Origin: Melioribacter sp.
GTDB taxonomy: Bacteria; Bacteroidota; Ignavibacteria; Ignavibacteriales; Melioribacteraceae
NCBI GenBank assembly: GCA_023250955.1
Contig: JAHEZQ010000006.1
Span: forward strand, 62,001-126,000
Length of the DNA: 64,000 nucleotides
Direction: 5' to 3'
Shown here piece by piece: positions 55,401 through 63,864 of the stretch. The translations under genes and the position numbers were made by a program. A model generated the notes under the pieces. The model worked only from the letters and a program-made list of their open reading frames with translations. It had not been told where the DNA came from and made no database searches. The first letter of the stretch is position 1; every line of letters starts with the position of its first letter.

Positions 55401-55856
55401 GTTATAATTTATAGTGTTAAAATATTCGATCAGATCATTGTACGTTAAGTTACCGCCGATTTCGACTTTAGTTGTGTTTTTATCTATCGCATTCTTTGAA
55501 GGTAACTTCCGTTTAAGTATTTCATAAGTCGAAATAAGAATGAATTTATTCCTCTTGTTAAGATCGGTCAATCTTTCCTGGAGAGTTTCGGCATTCAATT
55601 CGTCGACTGATACAATTATACCCTCCAATTCAAGTATGCTTAATTCAACTTTAGTTTCATTTACGGATTGAACTGATGGGCAAAGAAGAAGAATTTGTTT
55701 TTCTCTCTCAACAATATTTTTTATAAAAAGAGATTTTGACGAACCCGCGAACGGTGAGACAAATATTTTCCCTTGTTGAGTTGAAGTAAATACTTTTTCT
55801 TTTAATTCGTTTAAGGATTGAATAGAATTTATAAAAATATCTGTGGTTGATTTCAT
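52500..55856 (-). CDS. mfd: Transcription-repair coupling factor
   Basis: Removes stalled RNA polymerase at lesions and recruits UvrA. 1118 residues. UvrB-like N-terminal domains (about 1-350), an RNA-polymerase-binding CarD-like domain (about 430-500, KKGDFVVHENFGIGQFVG), then an SF2 translocase: Walker A GDVGFGKTEIA (about 583), DEEHRFG box (about 685), TATPIPRTL and the C-terminal helicase motifs (GRVGRSDRQAYAYFL). The C-terminal TRCF domain begins after about 970. A charged Glu/Lys-rich insertion lies about 250-290 (EEDIDDDLKEELYETKE). Confidence 0.96.
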   Translation of the reverse strand: MKSTTDIFINSIQSLNELKEKVFTSTQQGKIFVSPFAGSSKSLFIKNIVEREKQILLLCPSVQSVNETKVELSILELEGIIVSVDELNAETLQERLTDLNKRNKFILISTYEILKRKLPSKNAIDKNTTKVEIGGNLTYNDLIEYFNTINYNRDKYVDGPGDFAVRGSIIDFWSYSEKQPVRLEFDGDFIESIRHFDPDSQRSLDKLSSATVAASINTEELSVDIFDYLNNPLVFADEFELHNLFNKKTNTTSQQYEEDIDDDLKEELYETKEVVERKEEKAERRNENFDSVEKLFEKNARWIIEDAIGHHDERINLQLNPAAAINSNFELLFAFLKDYANRNFQIIIAVENELQNQRLFELLSDYKKELTELFEAGKIKIIVFGIKSGFIAKQDNLVLLTDYEIFNKPYRTKISTKLKYKKSRVKDFASIKKGDFVVHENFGIGQFVGLETIKIGTTEQESIKILYAEGGVVYVNLNYLSLVKKFSSKDNIAPKLSVLGGGEWKSTKKKAKAKIKEAARELITLYARRKSAQGFSFSTDSIWQKELEASFFYEDTPDQTKVTEEVKRDMESENPMDRLVCGDVGFGKTEIAVRAAFKAINDGKQVALLVPTTILAEQHFNTFKDRLTQFPVRVEALSRFKNKSEQTTITKKLENGEVDLVIGTHRLLSKDISFKELGLLIIDEEHRFGVMAKEKLRSLKANVDTLTLTATPIPRTLNLSLLGARDLSIIATPPPNRQSIYTKVEMFNIHKVREWILTEVKRNGQIYFVHDRVQSIDKIAAYIQKYIPEIKIGVAHGQMKPSELENVIHKFLSKQYHMLISTKIIESGLDIPNVNTIIINRADRFGLAELHQLRGRVGRSDRQAYAYFLVPSLDTITKKAVKRLQAIEEYTDLGEGFNLSMRDLEIRGAGNLLGTEQSGFIDTIGFDMYIKLLDEAVDELKQDEFKEVFKDLPRQQERSSPTIDTFFEIGIPHSYMPDQADRLSFYTALFSMIKIEELDEIKEEMTDRFGKIPPNVERLILAAVLRFYSSFALFERVIIQFNKITIVLPKEDKGNFYQNKFIPLLTFINKNYSKDIKFVQANETMKFEMNNNFGSAEAAMNFLIKFCKEILGVISVIS

Positions 55857-55881
55857 TTTTCTTTCTTTAAAATATACTACA

Positions 55882-55906
55882 CCCTTCTCCGCGGAAGCGG
55901 AGAGGG
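55882..55906. repeat. G+C-rich hairpin between mfd and the Lon-like gene
   Basis: CTTCTCCGC-GGAA-GCGGAGAGG forms a 7-8 bp perfect stem extended by a bulged arm (CCCT/AGGG). It lies in the divergent mfd / Lon-like spacer of 183 bp, so it cannot be a terminator for either gene. It resembles common dispersed intergenic palindromes of this kind; the rest of the spacer is A+T-rich and has AGGAAA 7 bp before the ATG at 56040. Confidence 0.55.
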
Positions 55907-56039
55907 ATGTTTCAAAATTACTTTGGTAAAGGTAAGGGAATTAATTCAATTTATATAGATGTAATAATGATTTTCAATAACATCAATTTTGTGTTATTTT
56001 TGATTCAGATTTCCACTCACTAATCACAGGAAATTTACA

Positions 56040-58529
56040 ATGGCGCTTCTAAAAGCACATCCGCAGAAAGAATTAAAACCAGAAGATCTAAAATGGTCTT
56101 GCGACACTAAATTTTTTGATTTTGAGGATACGGAAAAAGTAAAACCGATTGAAGGAATCGTTGGACAAGAGCGTGCTTTGAAAGCACTGCGTCTCGGTGT
56201 TGATTTAAAAAGTTTGGGTTACAATATTTTTATCACGGGGTTATCCGGTACGGGAAAGTTTACAGCAATAAAACAAATGCTGGAATCAATTACACCCGAT
56301 TATTCTCATTTAAACGATTATGCATATGTAAATAATTTTCAAGATGAAGATAGACCAACACTTCTGCAGTTTCCTTCCGGTCAAGCAACTAAATTCAGGA
56401 AAGATCTTTCATGGGTAATAAAGTTTTTACAGGAAAAGATTCCGCAATTACTTTCCACCGACCCATTCACAGCTAAAAAGAAACAAATGCTAAATGGGTT
56501 CGGCCAAACCCAGCAAAAAATGATGACTGACTTCGAAGATAAATTACGTAAAGATAATTTTACTTTGGGACAGGTAAAGGTTGGTGAAATGGTGCGCCCG
56601 GAAATTCTAGTGGTAGTAGATGATAAACCAGTTTTTGTTCAGCAGCTTGACGAGTTTGTTCAATCAGAAAAATTAACTAAGGAAAAAGCTCAGGAAATAA
56701 TTACTAAGTATGCTTCATATCAGGACGAACTTCAGATACTTTTTAAACAAAGCTTAAAACTAACGCAAGATTTTCAAGAAAAAATTTCACTGCTCGAATC
56801 GGACTTTGTAAATGGATTCATCATGGTTACAATTGATGATCTTAAAAAGAAGTATAAACCGCATTCAGTAAAAGAATATTTAGATCAGGTGCATGAAAGT
56901 ATTCTGCAGAACCTTGATGTGTTTAAGGGACAAAAACCTGTTCGCGAAGAAACCGGCGGCGGAATTGTAATTGATTATTTAAAAGAATATGAAGTAAATA
57001 TTATTCTTGATAACTCTTCCACAAAAAAATGTCCCGTAATTGTTGAATCATCTCCAACATACAATAACCTTTTTGGAACAATTGAAAAATACAGCGACGG
57101 AAAAGGCGGCTGGTATGCAGATTTTACAAAAATAAAAGCTGGATCATTGCTGCGCGCAAACGGAGGTTATCTTATCATTAATGCAATGGATGCTTTTGGT
57201 GAACCAGGTGTATGGAAAACTTTGAAGCGTGTTTTATTGTTTGGGCAGCTGGAGATTCAAGACATTGCAAATATTTATCAGTTTTCTCCGAGTATTTTAA
57301 AACCGGAACCAATCAATATTGATACAAAAGTAATTATGATCGGCAATGCAAACATCTATTCGATTCTTTCTTCGTATGAGGATGACTTCAATAAAATTTT
57401 TAAAGTGAAAGCTGATTTTGATTATGAGATGAAGCGGACAGACACGGCAATGACTGAGTATGCAAAGATCATTAAAAAATTAATTGAATCGGAAAAACTT
57501 TTAGAGTTTCATAAAACAGCAATAGCAAAAATTATTGAATACGGGGCGCGTTATGCAGGAGAAAAAAATAAATTAACAACCCGCTTCGCTTACATAGCCG
57601 ATCTTGTACGAGAATCAAATTTCTGGGCGCGCAGTGCCGGGCATAAAATGGTTACTAAAAAAAATGTGGATGAGGCATTCGATGCATCTAAAGATCGTCA
57701 CGGACTTTATGAATCAAAACTTTCTGAAATGATAAATGATGGAACCATTTTAATTGATACCGAAGGGGCGCGGATTGGGACCATAAACGGTCTTGCTGTT
57801 TATGAAAGCGGTCAGCATTCATTTGGAAAACCAACACGTATTACCGCTTCGGTTTCTTTAGGTAATGGAAATATAATTAATGTTGAACGCGAAGCTGGGT
57901 TAAGCGGAAATACGCACAACAAAGGTGTACTTATCATCACGGGATATTTTAGAGAAAATTTTGGGAATAGAATTCCTCTCTCTTTTACGGCTAGTCTGGT
58001 TTTCGAACAAGGATACGGAATGATTGACGGCGATAGCGCTTCGATTACAGAAATTTGTGCTTTACTCTCAGCGCTTTCAAATATTCCTATAAAACAATCT
58101 TTTGCAATTACCGGATCTGTAAATCAAAAGGGTGAAATACAACCAATAGGCGGAGTGAATGAAAAGATCGAAGGATTTTTTGATGTCTGTAAAATGAAAG
58201 GTTTGACCGGGAAACATGGAGTAATTATTCCACAACAAAATGTAAAAGACTTGATGCTTAAAGATGAAGTATTAAATGCAGTGAGGAAAAATCAATTTCA
58301 TGTTTATGCAGTTTCTAAAGTTGAAGAAGCTATTGAGATTCTTACCGGTTTACGTGCAGGGAAAAAATTAAAAAATGGTAGATATCAATCCGATACTATC
58401 TTCGGTGAAGTAGAAAAAGAACTTACCTCAATGAGAAAGAGATTACGTCCTCCATCAACAAAGAAGAATAATTCAAAATTGAAAGAGAATATTGCAACAA
58501 AACAAAAGAAGAGGAAGAATAAAAAGTGA
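56040..58529 (+). CDS. Lon-like AAA+ protease (LonB/YcbZ-type, S16)
   Basis: N-terminal LonB-like domain and Walker A GLSGTGKFT (about 69), with a long helical insertion (about 120-320) between Walker A and the rest of the AAA module; S16 protease domain (about 570-780) with catalytic Ser in GDSASI (about 666) and Lys in NEKIEGF (about 708). 829 residues, longer than E. coli YcbZ (586), because of the insertion. The C-terminus is Lys/Asn-rich (NSKLKENIATKQKKRKNKK). Cytoplasmic; substrates unknown. Overlaps pyk by 4 bp (GTGA). Confidence 0.9.
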   Translation: MALLKAHPQKELKPEDLKWSCDTKFFDFEDTEKVKPIEGIVGQERALKALRLGVDLKSLGYNIFITGLSGTGKFTAIKQMLESITPDYSHLNDYAYVNNFQDEDRPTLLQFPSGQATKFRKDLSWVIKFLQEKIPQLLSTDPFTAKKKQMLNGFGQTQQKMMTDFEDKLRKDNFTLGQVKVGEMVRPEILVVVDDKPVFVQQLDEFVQSEKLTKEKAQEIITKYASYQDELQILFKQSLKLTQDFQEKISLLESDFVNGFIMVTIDDLKKKYKPHSVKEYLDQVHESILQNLDVFKGQKPVREETGGGIVIDYLKEYEVNIILDNSSTKKCPVIVESSPTYNNLFGTIEKYSDGKGGWYADFTKIKAGSLLRANGGYLIINAMDAFGEPGVWKTLKRVLLFGQLEIQDIANIYQFSPSILKPEPINIDTKVIMIGNANIYSILSSYEDDFNKIFKVKADFDYEMKRTDTAMTEYAKIIKKLIESEKLLEFHKTAIAKIIEYGARYAGEKNKLTTRFAYIADLVRESNFWARSAGHKMVTKKNVDEAFDASKDRHGLYESKLSEMINDGTILIDTEGARIGTINGLAVYESGQHSFGKPTRITASVSLGNGNIINVEREAGLSGNTHNKGVLIITGYFRENFGNRIPLSFTASLVFEQGYGMIDGDSASITEICALLSALSNIPIKQSFAITGSVNQKGEIQPIGGVNEKIEGFFDVCKMKGLTGKHGVIIPQQNVKDLMLKDEVLNAVRKNQFHVYAVSKVEEAIEILTGLRAGKKLKNGRYQSDTIFGEVEKELTSMRKRLRPPSTKKNNSKLKENIATKQKKRKNKK

Positions 58530-59953
58530 GCAGCGTTTTTGCAAAAACAAAAATATTAGCAACATTGGGCCCGGCAACCAATACACGGGATCAAATTGAA
58601 GCATTGATTAATGCCGGTTGTGATGCTTTCCGTCTTAATTTTTCACATGGATCTTACAAAGACTTTGAAAAAATATTTCATAACATAAATGATATTTGTG
58701 TTGAAAAATCCTTACCTGTTCCAATCTTGATTGATCTACAAGGACCGAAAATAAGAATAGGCGAATTAAGCCAGTCTGAAATTCAAATTGAAAGCGGCAA
58801 CATAATTGAATTGACAAACGAAAAAATTCTTGGAACTGCAGAAAAAATTTATACTAGTTATAAAGAACTTTCCAAAGACGCCCAAGTTGGAGAAACTATT
58901 TTAATTGATGACGGATTAATTCGATTAGAAGTGAAAGAGAAAAAAAAGGAATCGGTAATTTGTAAAATTATTGAAGGGGGAATGCTCAAACCTAAAAAAG
59001 GAATGAACCTTCCCGGAATGAAATTGAGCACGCCTTCTGTGACGGAAAAAGATTTTGAAAATCTTGAGTTTGCTCTTAAACAACGTGTTGATTTTATCGC
59101 ATTATCTTTTGTTCGAGAAGCTAAAGATATTCTTCATTTAAGAAAATGGCTTAAACAAAAAGGGTATGAAAAACCGATAATTGCTAAAATTGAAAAACAG
59201 GAAGCCATAGAAAATTTTGATTCAATACTTGGTGAAGCAGATGGCATTATGGTTGCCCGCGGCGATCTGGGTGTGGAGATTGCTCCGCAGCTTGTTCCCG
59301 TTTTCCAAAAAAGAATTATCAATAAATGTAATTCGGTTGGTAAGCTTGTTATAACAGCAACACAGATGCTTGAATCAATGATTAACAATCCAGTGCCGAC
59401 ACGTGCTGAGGCATCCGATGTAGCAAATGCAGTTTGGGATGGAACTGATGTTGTTATGCTCAGCGGTGAAACATCTGTTGGGAAATATCCTATTGAAGCT
59501 GTAAAAATCATGAACACTATTTTACTTACTACGGAAGCTCAATCAACATTCAAACAAGAAATTAAGTTTGATATCCCGAAAGATTTAACAGATAATTTAT
59601 TCGATTCAATGGCTCACGCACATAAAAATATTTCCGAACAAATTGGTGCTGCTGCAATTGTAATTTTTACACATCTTGGGCGCAAAGCAATAAGCACTGC
59701 AAAGTTTCGTCCGAACGCGACAATTTTTGCTTTTTCAGATTCGTTTGAGGCTTGCAACATACTCAATCTTCAATGGGGAATTCGCCCGCTCTATCTTGAA
59801 AATATTGATGATGAAAACGCCGCTGTCCAGAACTCAATGAATATACTTCTCGAAAAGGGATTCATTAGTAAAGGAGACCTTCTAATCTTTGCCGCCGGCA
59901 GACCACATATTGATAAAGACAAAAGCAGTTGGATGAGATTTGTAATTGTTTGA
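58526..59953 (+). CDS. pyk: Pyruvate kinase
   Basis: Last step of glycolysis. 475 residues: N-terminal KILATLGPATNT, substrate/metal motif IALSFVREAKDI, KIEKQEAIEN with catalytic Lys, MVARGDLGVEI, ITATQMLESMI with RAEASDVANAV, and a C-terminal effector domain (about 345-475). GTG start overlapping the stop of the Lon-like gene; GAGGAAG is the ribosome site. It feeds pyruvate to the PDH complex coded at 40-44 kb. Confidence 0.97.
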   Translation: MSSVFAKTKILATLGPATNTRDQIEALINAGCDAFRLNFSHGSYKDFEKIFHNINDICVEKSLPVPILIDLQGPKIRIGELSQSEIQIESGNIIELTNEKILGTAEKIYTSYKELSKDAQVGETILIDDGLIRLEVKEKKKESVICKIIEGGMLKPKKGMNLPGMKLSTPSVTEKDFENLEFALKQRVDFIALSFVREAKDILHLRKWLKQKGYEKPIIAKIEKQEAIENFDSILGEADGIMVARGDLGVEIAPQLVPVFQKRIINKCNSVGKLVITATQMLESMINNPVPTRAEASDVANAVWDGTDVVMLSGETSVGKYPIEAVKIMNTILLTTEAQSTFKQEIKFDIPKDLTDNLFDSMAHAHKNISEQIGAAAIVIFTHLGRKAISTAKFRPNATIFAFSDSFEACNILNLQWGIRPLYLENIDDENAAVQNSMNILLEKGFISKGDLLIFAAGRPHIDKDKSSWMRFVIV

Positions 59954-59955
59954 AA

Positions 59956-60987
59956 ATGAAAAATGATTCACTCAAACTTGCAAAATGGTGGGAAGAAGCA
60001 GAAAATGGAAAATTGCTTTGTACACTTTGCCCACGCTACTGTACAATTGGTGAAGGACAAGCCGGATTTTGTTACATCCGCCAAAATATCGAAGGAAAAC
60101 TTTATTCAACCGGATATGGAAAACCAACCGGCTTCGCAATTGATCCGATAGAAAAAAAACCGCTCAATCATTTTCTTCCAGGAACAGAAATTTTAAGTTT
60201 TGGAACTGCGGGATGTAATCTTGGATGCAAGTTCTGCCAGAACTGGTCTATCAGCAAAGCAAAATTAGACAGTGTTCATTCTCTTTCTTATTCACCGGAG
60301 GATGTTATTGCACTTGCTAAGAAACATAATGTTCCTTCCATAGCTTTTACATACAATGATCCGGTGATTTTCGGTGAATATGTTATTGACATTTCGAAGA
60401 TTGCTCAGGAAGAAAATATTAAATCAGTTATGGTGACTGCCGGTTATATTGATAAGAATGCTCGCAAAGATGTTTTCAAATATATTGATGCTGCAAATGT
60501 TGATCTAAAAGCTTTCTCGGAAACTTTCTACCACAAATTAACTTTCTCGCATCTTAATTATGTCCTTGATACTCTTATTTGGCTGAAAAAAGAAACCAAT
60601 GTTTGGTTTGAAATTACTACGCTATTAATACCCGGCGAAAATGATTCTGAAGAAGAAACAAAAAAAATGTGTGATTGGATTTTAGAAAAAATTGGAGATG
60701 ATGTGCCTTTACACTTTACTGCATTTCATCCCGATTTTAAGATGATAAATAAAGGACCAACCCCAGCTTCAACATTATTGAAAGCACGAGAAATTGCACT
60801 TCAATCCGGAATTAAATTTTGTTATGTGGGTAATGTTCATGATTCAATTGGGCAGAACACATATTGCCCAAATTGCAGTAATAAGCTTATTGTTAGAGAC
60901 TGGCATTCGGTTAAAAGTTATAACTTAGTAAATAATAAATGTCACACTTGTGGTGCAATAATCGCGGGCGTTTTTTCTAAAAAGTAG
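59956..60987 (+). CDS. Radical SAM enzyme of the AmmeMemoRadiSam (PflA-like) family
   Basis: Radical SAM core with CNLGCKFC (about 86-93) binding the 4Fe-4S cluster. An N-terminal Cys motif (CTLCPRYC with GFC later) and a C-terminal zinc-ribbon-like pair (CPNC and CHTC) are characteristic of the AmrS group. HFLPGTEILSFGTAGC is family-typical. Start ATG at 59956, 2 bp after the pyk stop; the frame is open upstream inside pyk but an earlier start is unlikely. AMMECR1 and Memo partners are not in the window. Function of the system is not well known. Confidence 0.9.
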   Translation: MKNDSLKLAKWWEEAENGKLLCTLCPRYCTIGEGQAGFCYIRQNIEGKLYSTGYGKPTGFAIDPIEKKPLNHFLPGTEILSFGTAGCNLGCKFCQNWSISKAKLDSVHSLSYSPEDVIALAKKHNVPSIAFTYNDPVIFGEYVIDISKIAQEENIKSVMVTAGYIDKNARKDVFKYIDAANVDLKAFSETFYHKLTFSHLNYVLDTLIWLKKETNVWFEITTLLIPGENDSEEETKKMCDWILEKIGDDVPLHFTAFHPDFKMINKGPTPASTLLKAREIALQSGIKFCYVGNVHDSIGQNTYCPNCSNKLIVRDWHSVKSYNLVNNKCHTCGAIIAGVFSKK

Positions 60988-61096
60988 TTGTATAAATTAA
61001 TTTATTATGAATATATTGTCACTGAAGATCTGTCTCTCAAGAGAAAAATCCTTAATAAAAGAAATATAATTTCAATTTAATTTGTATGGAGTTAGT

Positions 61097-61588
61097 ATGA
61101 AAAAACTGAAAGTACTTGTCTTTTTTTTCGCTTTAATATTGATGATTGGTTCATCAATTGTTAGTGCCCAGGGTAAGCTTGGTGTCGTTGGTAAATTATT
61201 TACCAAGCAAGAAGCAAATGTTTTATTTGGAAAAGTCATTGGATCAATGAATCTCAGCGTTAGTGAACTTAAAAATGCTCTTTCAAATACAAAAGATTAT
61301 GTATTAATCTCAGTTAAAAATAATACAGTTATTCTACGCGATGAAAGAAGAAAATCTATATCTGAAGAAAATGAATATCTTGATGATAAGGATGTTTTAT
61401 ACATATTCAGTAAGAGCCAAATTGAAAATTTACTTGGTAATACTTTACTAAAAACAACAAGTAGTCTGAGCGTATCAGCTTCAACCGATTCTATTGTAAC
61501 TGTTGAAATTAGGGCATCAGTTTTAACATTAACAGCTGGTGATACTACGCTTGAATTTGCTTTACCCTGTCCACCAATGTGTGACTGA
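61097..61588 (+). CDS. Exported hypothetical protein, 163 residues
   Basis: Signal peptide (about 1-25, MKKLKVLVFFFALILMIG, ending VSAQ). The mature part has two beta-rich stretches with Ser/Thr/Val (SLSVSASTDSIVTVEI) and two Cys at the end (PCPPMC). The ATG at 61097 has GGAG 5 bp upstream; a TTG at 61082 is in frame but has no ribosome site. It is 28 bp upstream of the membrane protein of the next locus and may be its secreted partner. No family recognised. Confidence 0.75.
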   Translation: MKKLKVLVFFFALILMIGSSIVSAQGKLGVVGKLFTKQEANVLFGKVIGSMNLSVSELKNALSNTKDYVLISVKNNTVILRDERRKSISEENEYLDDKDVLYIFSKSQIENLLGNTLLKTTSSLSVSASTDSIVTVEIRASVLTLTAGDTTLEFALPCPPMCD

Positions 61589-61616
61589 TTAATACTAATT
61601 AATTAAGACAAAAGTT

Positions 61617-62180
61617 TTGATAAAGTACTTAATCTATTTCAGTGTTTTTGTCTGGTTGTTCCCACCAATCAGACAATTTCGATCAAGCAAGTTTTTCTTC
61701 TTTTTGATACTTGCTTTAATGGATCCGATTGCGTTTTTATATGCCGAAATTTTTAAGACTGCTGTTTCTTTTAATTATTACTTGATTGGAATCTATTTGC
61801 TTTTGGTTGCTGTATATTTTCCTAAAAGTAAAGTCGAAATTAAATATTCTCTTATCGTAGGATGTACATTTTTTATCATCTTTTTATATTCATTTAACTT
61901 TACATCAAAAGATCTTTATCTAATAGCAATCCTATTGTTAATTGTTTTACTAATTACTTTTTTAAAAATTTTTATTGTGGAGTATGCTATAAATTCTAAA
62001 ATTAATGTTTTCTATTTAGTTTTAATCTTTTATATACTTACAAGTATTTCTAAATTTTTAATCGTACTCATAGGTTTTGCAGATGCAACTGCTTTCTTTA
62101 TTATTACAACAATCGCACAAATACTCTTTGGACTCTACTTTTCGATCTACAGAGAAAATAAGCCCGGAAAAACTATTTAG
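61617..62180 (+). CDS. Multi-TM membrane protein, probably the sensor half of the next kinase
   Basis: About six membrane helices in 187 residues and little else, starting MIKYLIYFSVFVWLF. TTG start at 61617. Its last codons (KPGKTI then stop) read through a run of five A at 62168-62172; removing one A gives KPGKLFSVENPLLFSLLLL, which continues directly in the frame of the kinase. So it may be the N-terminal part of one sensor kinase of about 595 residues. As a separate protein it would be a six-TM protein next to the kinase. Confidence 0.7.
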   Translation: MIKYLIYFSVFVWLFPPIRQFRSSKFFFFLILALMDPIAFLYAEIFKTAVSFNYYLIGIYLLLVAVYFPKSKVEIKYSLIVGCTFFIIFLYSFNFTSKDLYLIAILLLIVLLITFLKIFIVEYAINSKINVFYLVLIFYILTSISKFLIVLIGFADATAFFIITTIAQILFGLYFSIYRENKPGKTI

Positions 62181-63399
62181 TGTAGAAAACCCGCTTTTAT
62201 TTTCTTTGTTATTACTTGTCCTAATCTTAGTGATAACCTTTATTTATTACCGTTTTGTAATAATACCGATGAGAAAAAAGCATCTTAGATCAGAAGAAAC
62301 CTTGCGTCTTCAGCAAGCAGAATCAATTGCTCTTTTTGCAGAACTTTCTCCCGATCCTATTTTTAGACTGGATGAATCCGGAAAAATTACTCTAGCAAAT
62401 AATTCCGCACACAAAATTTTTCCGCATCAAGTATTGCTAGGCGAGACAGTACAAAACCTTTTCTCTTTTATACAAAATAAAGAGATAAAAGAGATCATAG
62501 ATCAAGAGAAAACTATTAATCAATCTGCATTAATAGGCAATAATTATTTTCAATTCATTCTAGAAGGTATTAGTAAACTTAATATTTGCCAGGTTTATGG
62601 CCGAGATATAACCGAATTAAAAAACACCGAGAGCAATCTAAAAGTAGCATTAATTAATGCGGAAGAATCTAAACGCTTAAAGGAATTCTTCTTAGCGCAA
62701 ATTTCACATGAGATTCGTTCACCGTTGAATGTTATAGTTGGTTGTACTGATCTTTTGCTCGATGAATCTAATGACGCGATGGAACGTGAGTTTGGCTCTA
62801 TTTTGCGTTCAATGAAAAATAACAGTAAACGATTATATCGAACATTTGACCTGTTGTTAAATATGTCGCAGCTTCAAACCGGTAAATATGAAGTTCGTTT
62901 GGAAAAAATTGATCTTCATGCACTTTTAAAAACTCTGCAAAGCGATTACAAATCTTTAGCCGAAGAAAAAGGGTTAGTTATTAATCTGACTAATTCAATT
63001 AAAGAAGATGCTAGTGTTATCGCAGACCATTATTCGATTACGCAAATATTTGCTAATCTTATAGATAATTCTATCAAGTACACAAATAAAGGTGAGATCA
63101 ACTTAAATATTTATAGAAACAATACAAATATTTGCGTTGATTTAACCGATACCGGCAAAGGAATGTCTAAAGAATATATTGATAAACTCTTCGCTCCGTT
63201 TTCACAAGAAGAAATGGGATACACAAGAAGATACGAGGGAACAGGGTTGGGATTAGCACTTGTAAAAAGTTTTATAGACATTAATAAAGCTCAGATAAAA
63301 GTAAAAAGTGAACTAAATAGTGGAACAACATTCACAGTAATATTAAATGGAGATAAGAAATGGGGCTTACAGCCGAACAAAAACCCAGACTTCTTATAA
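62077..63399 (+). CDS. PAS-containing histidine kinase, start uncertain
   Basis: One membrane helix (about 46-64, LLLLVLILVITFIYYRF), then a PAS-like domain (about 85-185, AELSPDPIFRLDESGKITLANN), HisKA with His in SHEIRSPLN (about 211), and HATPase with NLIDNSIKYTN, DTGKGMS and GTGLGLALV. The first about 40 residues of the open frame are a second reading of the preceding gene, without a ribosome site; no good start exists near the membrane helix except TTG at 62206. This is the reason to suspect a frameshift from 61617-62180. It overlaps the receiver gene by 40 bp. Confidence 0.8.
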   Translation: MQMQLLSLLLQQSHKYSLDSTFRSTEKISPEKLFSVENPLLFSLLLLVLILVITFIYYRFVIIPMRKKHLRSEETLRLQQAESIALFAELSPDPIFRLDESGKITLANNSAHKIFPHQVLLGETVQNLFSFIQNKEIKEIIDQEKTINQSALIGNNYFQFILEGISKLNICQVYGRDITELKNTESNLKVALINAEESKRLKEFFLAQISHEIRSPLNVIVGCTDLLLDESNDAMEREFGSILRSMKNNSKRLYRTFDLLLNMSQLQTGKYEVRLEKIDLHALLKTLQSDYKSLAEEKGLVINLTNSIKEDASVIADHYSITQIFANLIDNSIKYTNKGEINLNIYRNNTNICVDLTDTGKGMSKEYIDKLFAPFSQEEMGYTRRYEGTGLGLALVKSFIDINKAQIKVKSELNSGTTFTVILNGDKKWGLQPNKNPDFL

Positions 63400-63797
63400 C
63401 TGAAGACGATTATGAAAATCAAAAATTTCTTGAATTGTTTCTCAAGAAATATTTCACAATCGATATATGTGATTCGTCCGAATCTTTTTATGCTTTAATG
63501 AATAAAGAGAAATATGATATCGTTCTTATGGATATTTCTATTAAAGGGAAGAAAGACGGTCTTGAATTAACAAGAGAGTTAAAGAATGATCCGAATTATT
63601 CTAACATCCCGGTTATCTGTTACACTGCCCATGCATTTAATAAAGACAGATTAAATGCTCTTGACGCCGGATGTGATGCTTATTTAAGTAAACCATCGGA
63701 TATCCATACTCTTCTTAACTCATTATTCGATCTTCTACGAGAGAAAGGGAAATTAATTGTAGGATCTAATCATATACAGGGTTTGGCTACATCATAA
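63360..63797 (+). CDS. Single-domain response regulator (CheY-like)
   Basis: Receiver of 145 residues: acidic pair in TEDDYEN, phosphoacceptor Asp in VLMDISIKG (about 58), Thr in CYTAHAF and Lys in LSKPSD. No output domain, so it passes the signal by protein contact or phosphorelay. ATG at 63360 with GGAG upstream, inside the end of the kinase gene. Terminator follows at 63803. Confidence 0.92.
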   Translation: MGLTAEQKPRLLITEDDYENQKFLELFLKKYFTIDICDSSESFYALMNKEKYDIVLMDISIKGKKDGLELTRELKNDPNYSNIPVICYTAHAFNKDRLNALDAGCDAYLSKPSDIHTLLNSLFDLLREKGKLIVGSNHIQGLATS

Positions 63798-63802
63798 AAC
63801 AA

Positions 63803-63837
63803 AACCCCGATCTCGAGTGTCGTAGAGAAACGGGGTT
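63803..63837 (+). terminator. Terminator of the kinase-receiver operon
   Basis: Arms AACCCCG (63803-63809) and CGGGGTT (63831-63837) with an inner TCTC/GAGA pair, followed by CTTTTT. Located 6 bp after the receiver gene, with the ahcY 3' end on the other side. Confidence 0.85.
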
Positions 63838-63864
63838 CTTTTTGAATGAATTAATTTACAAAAA

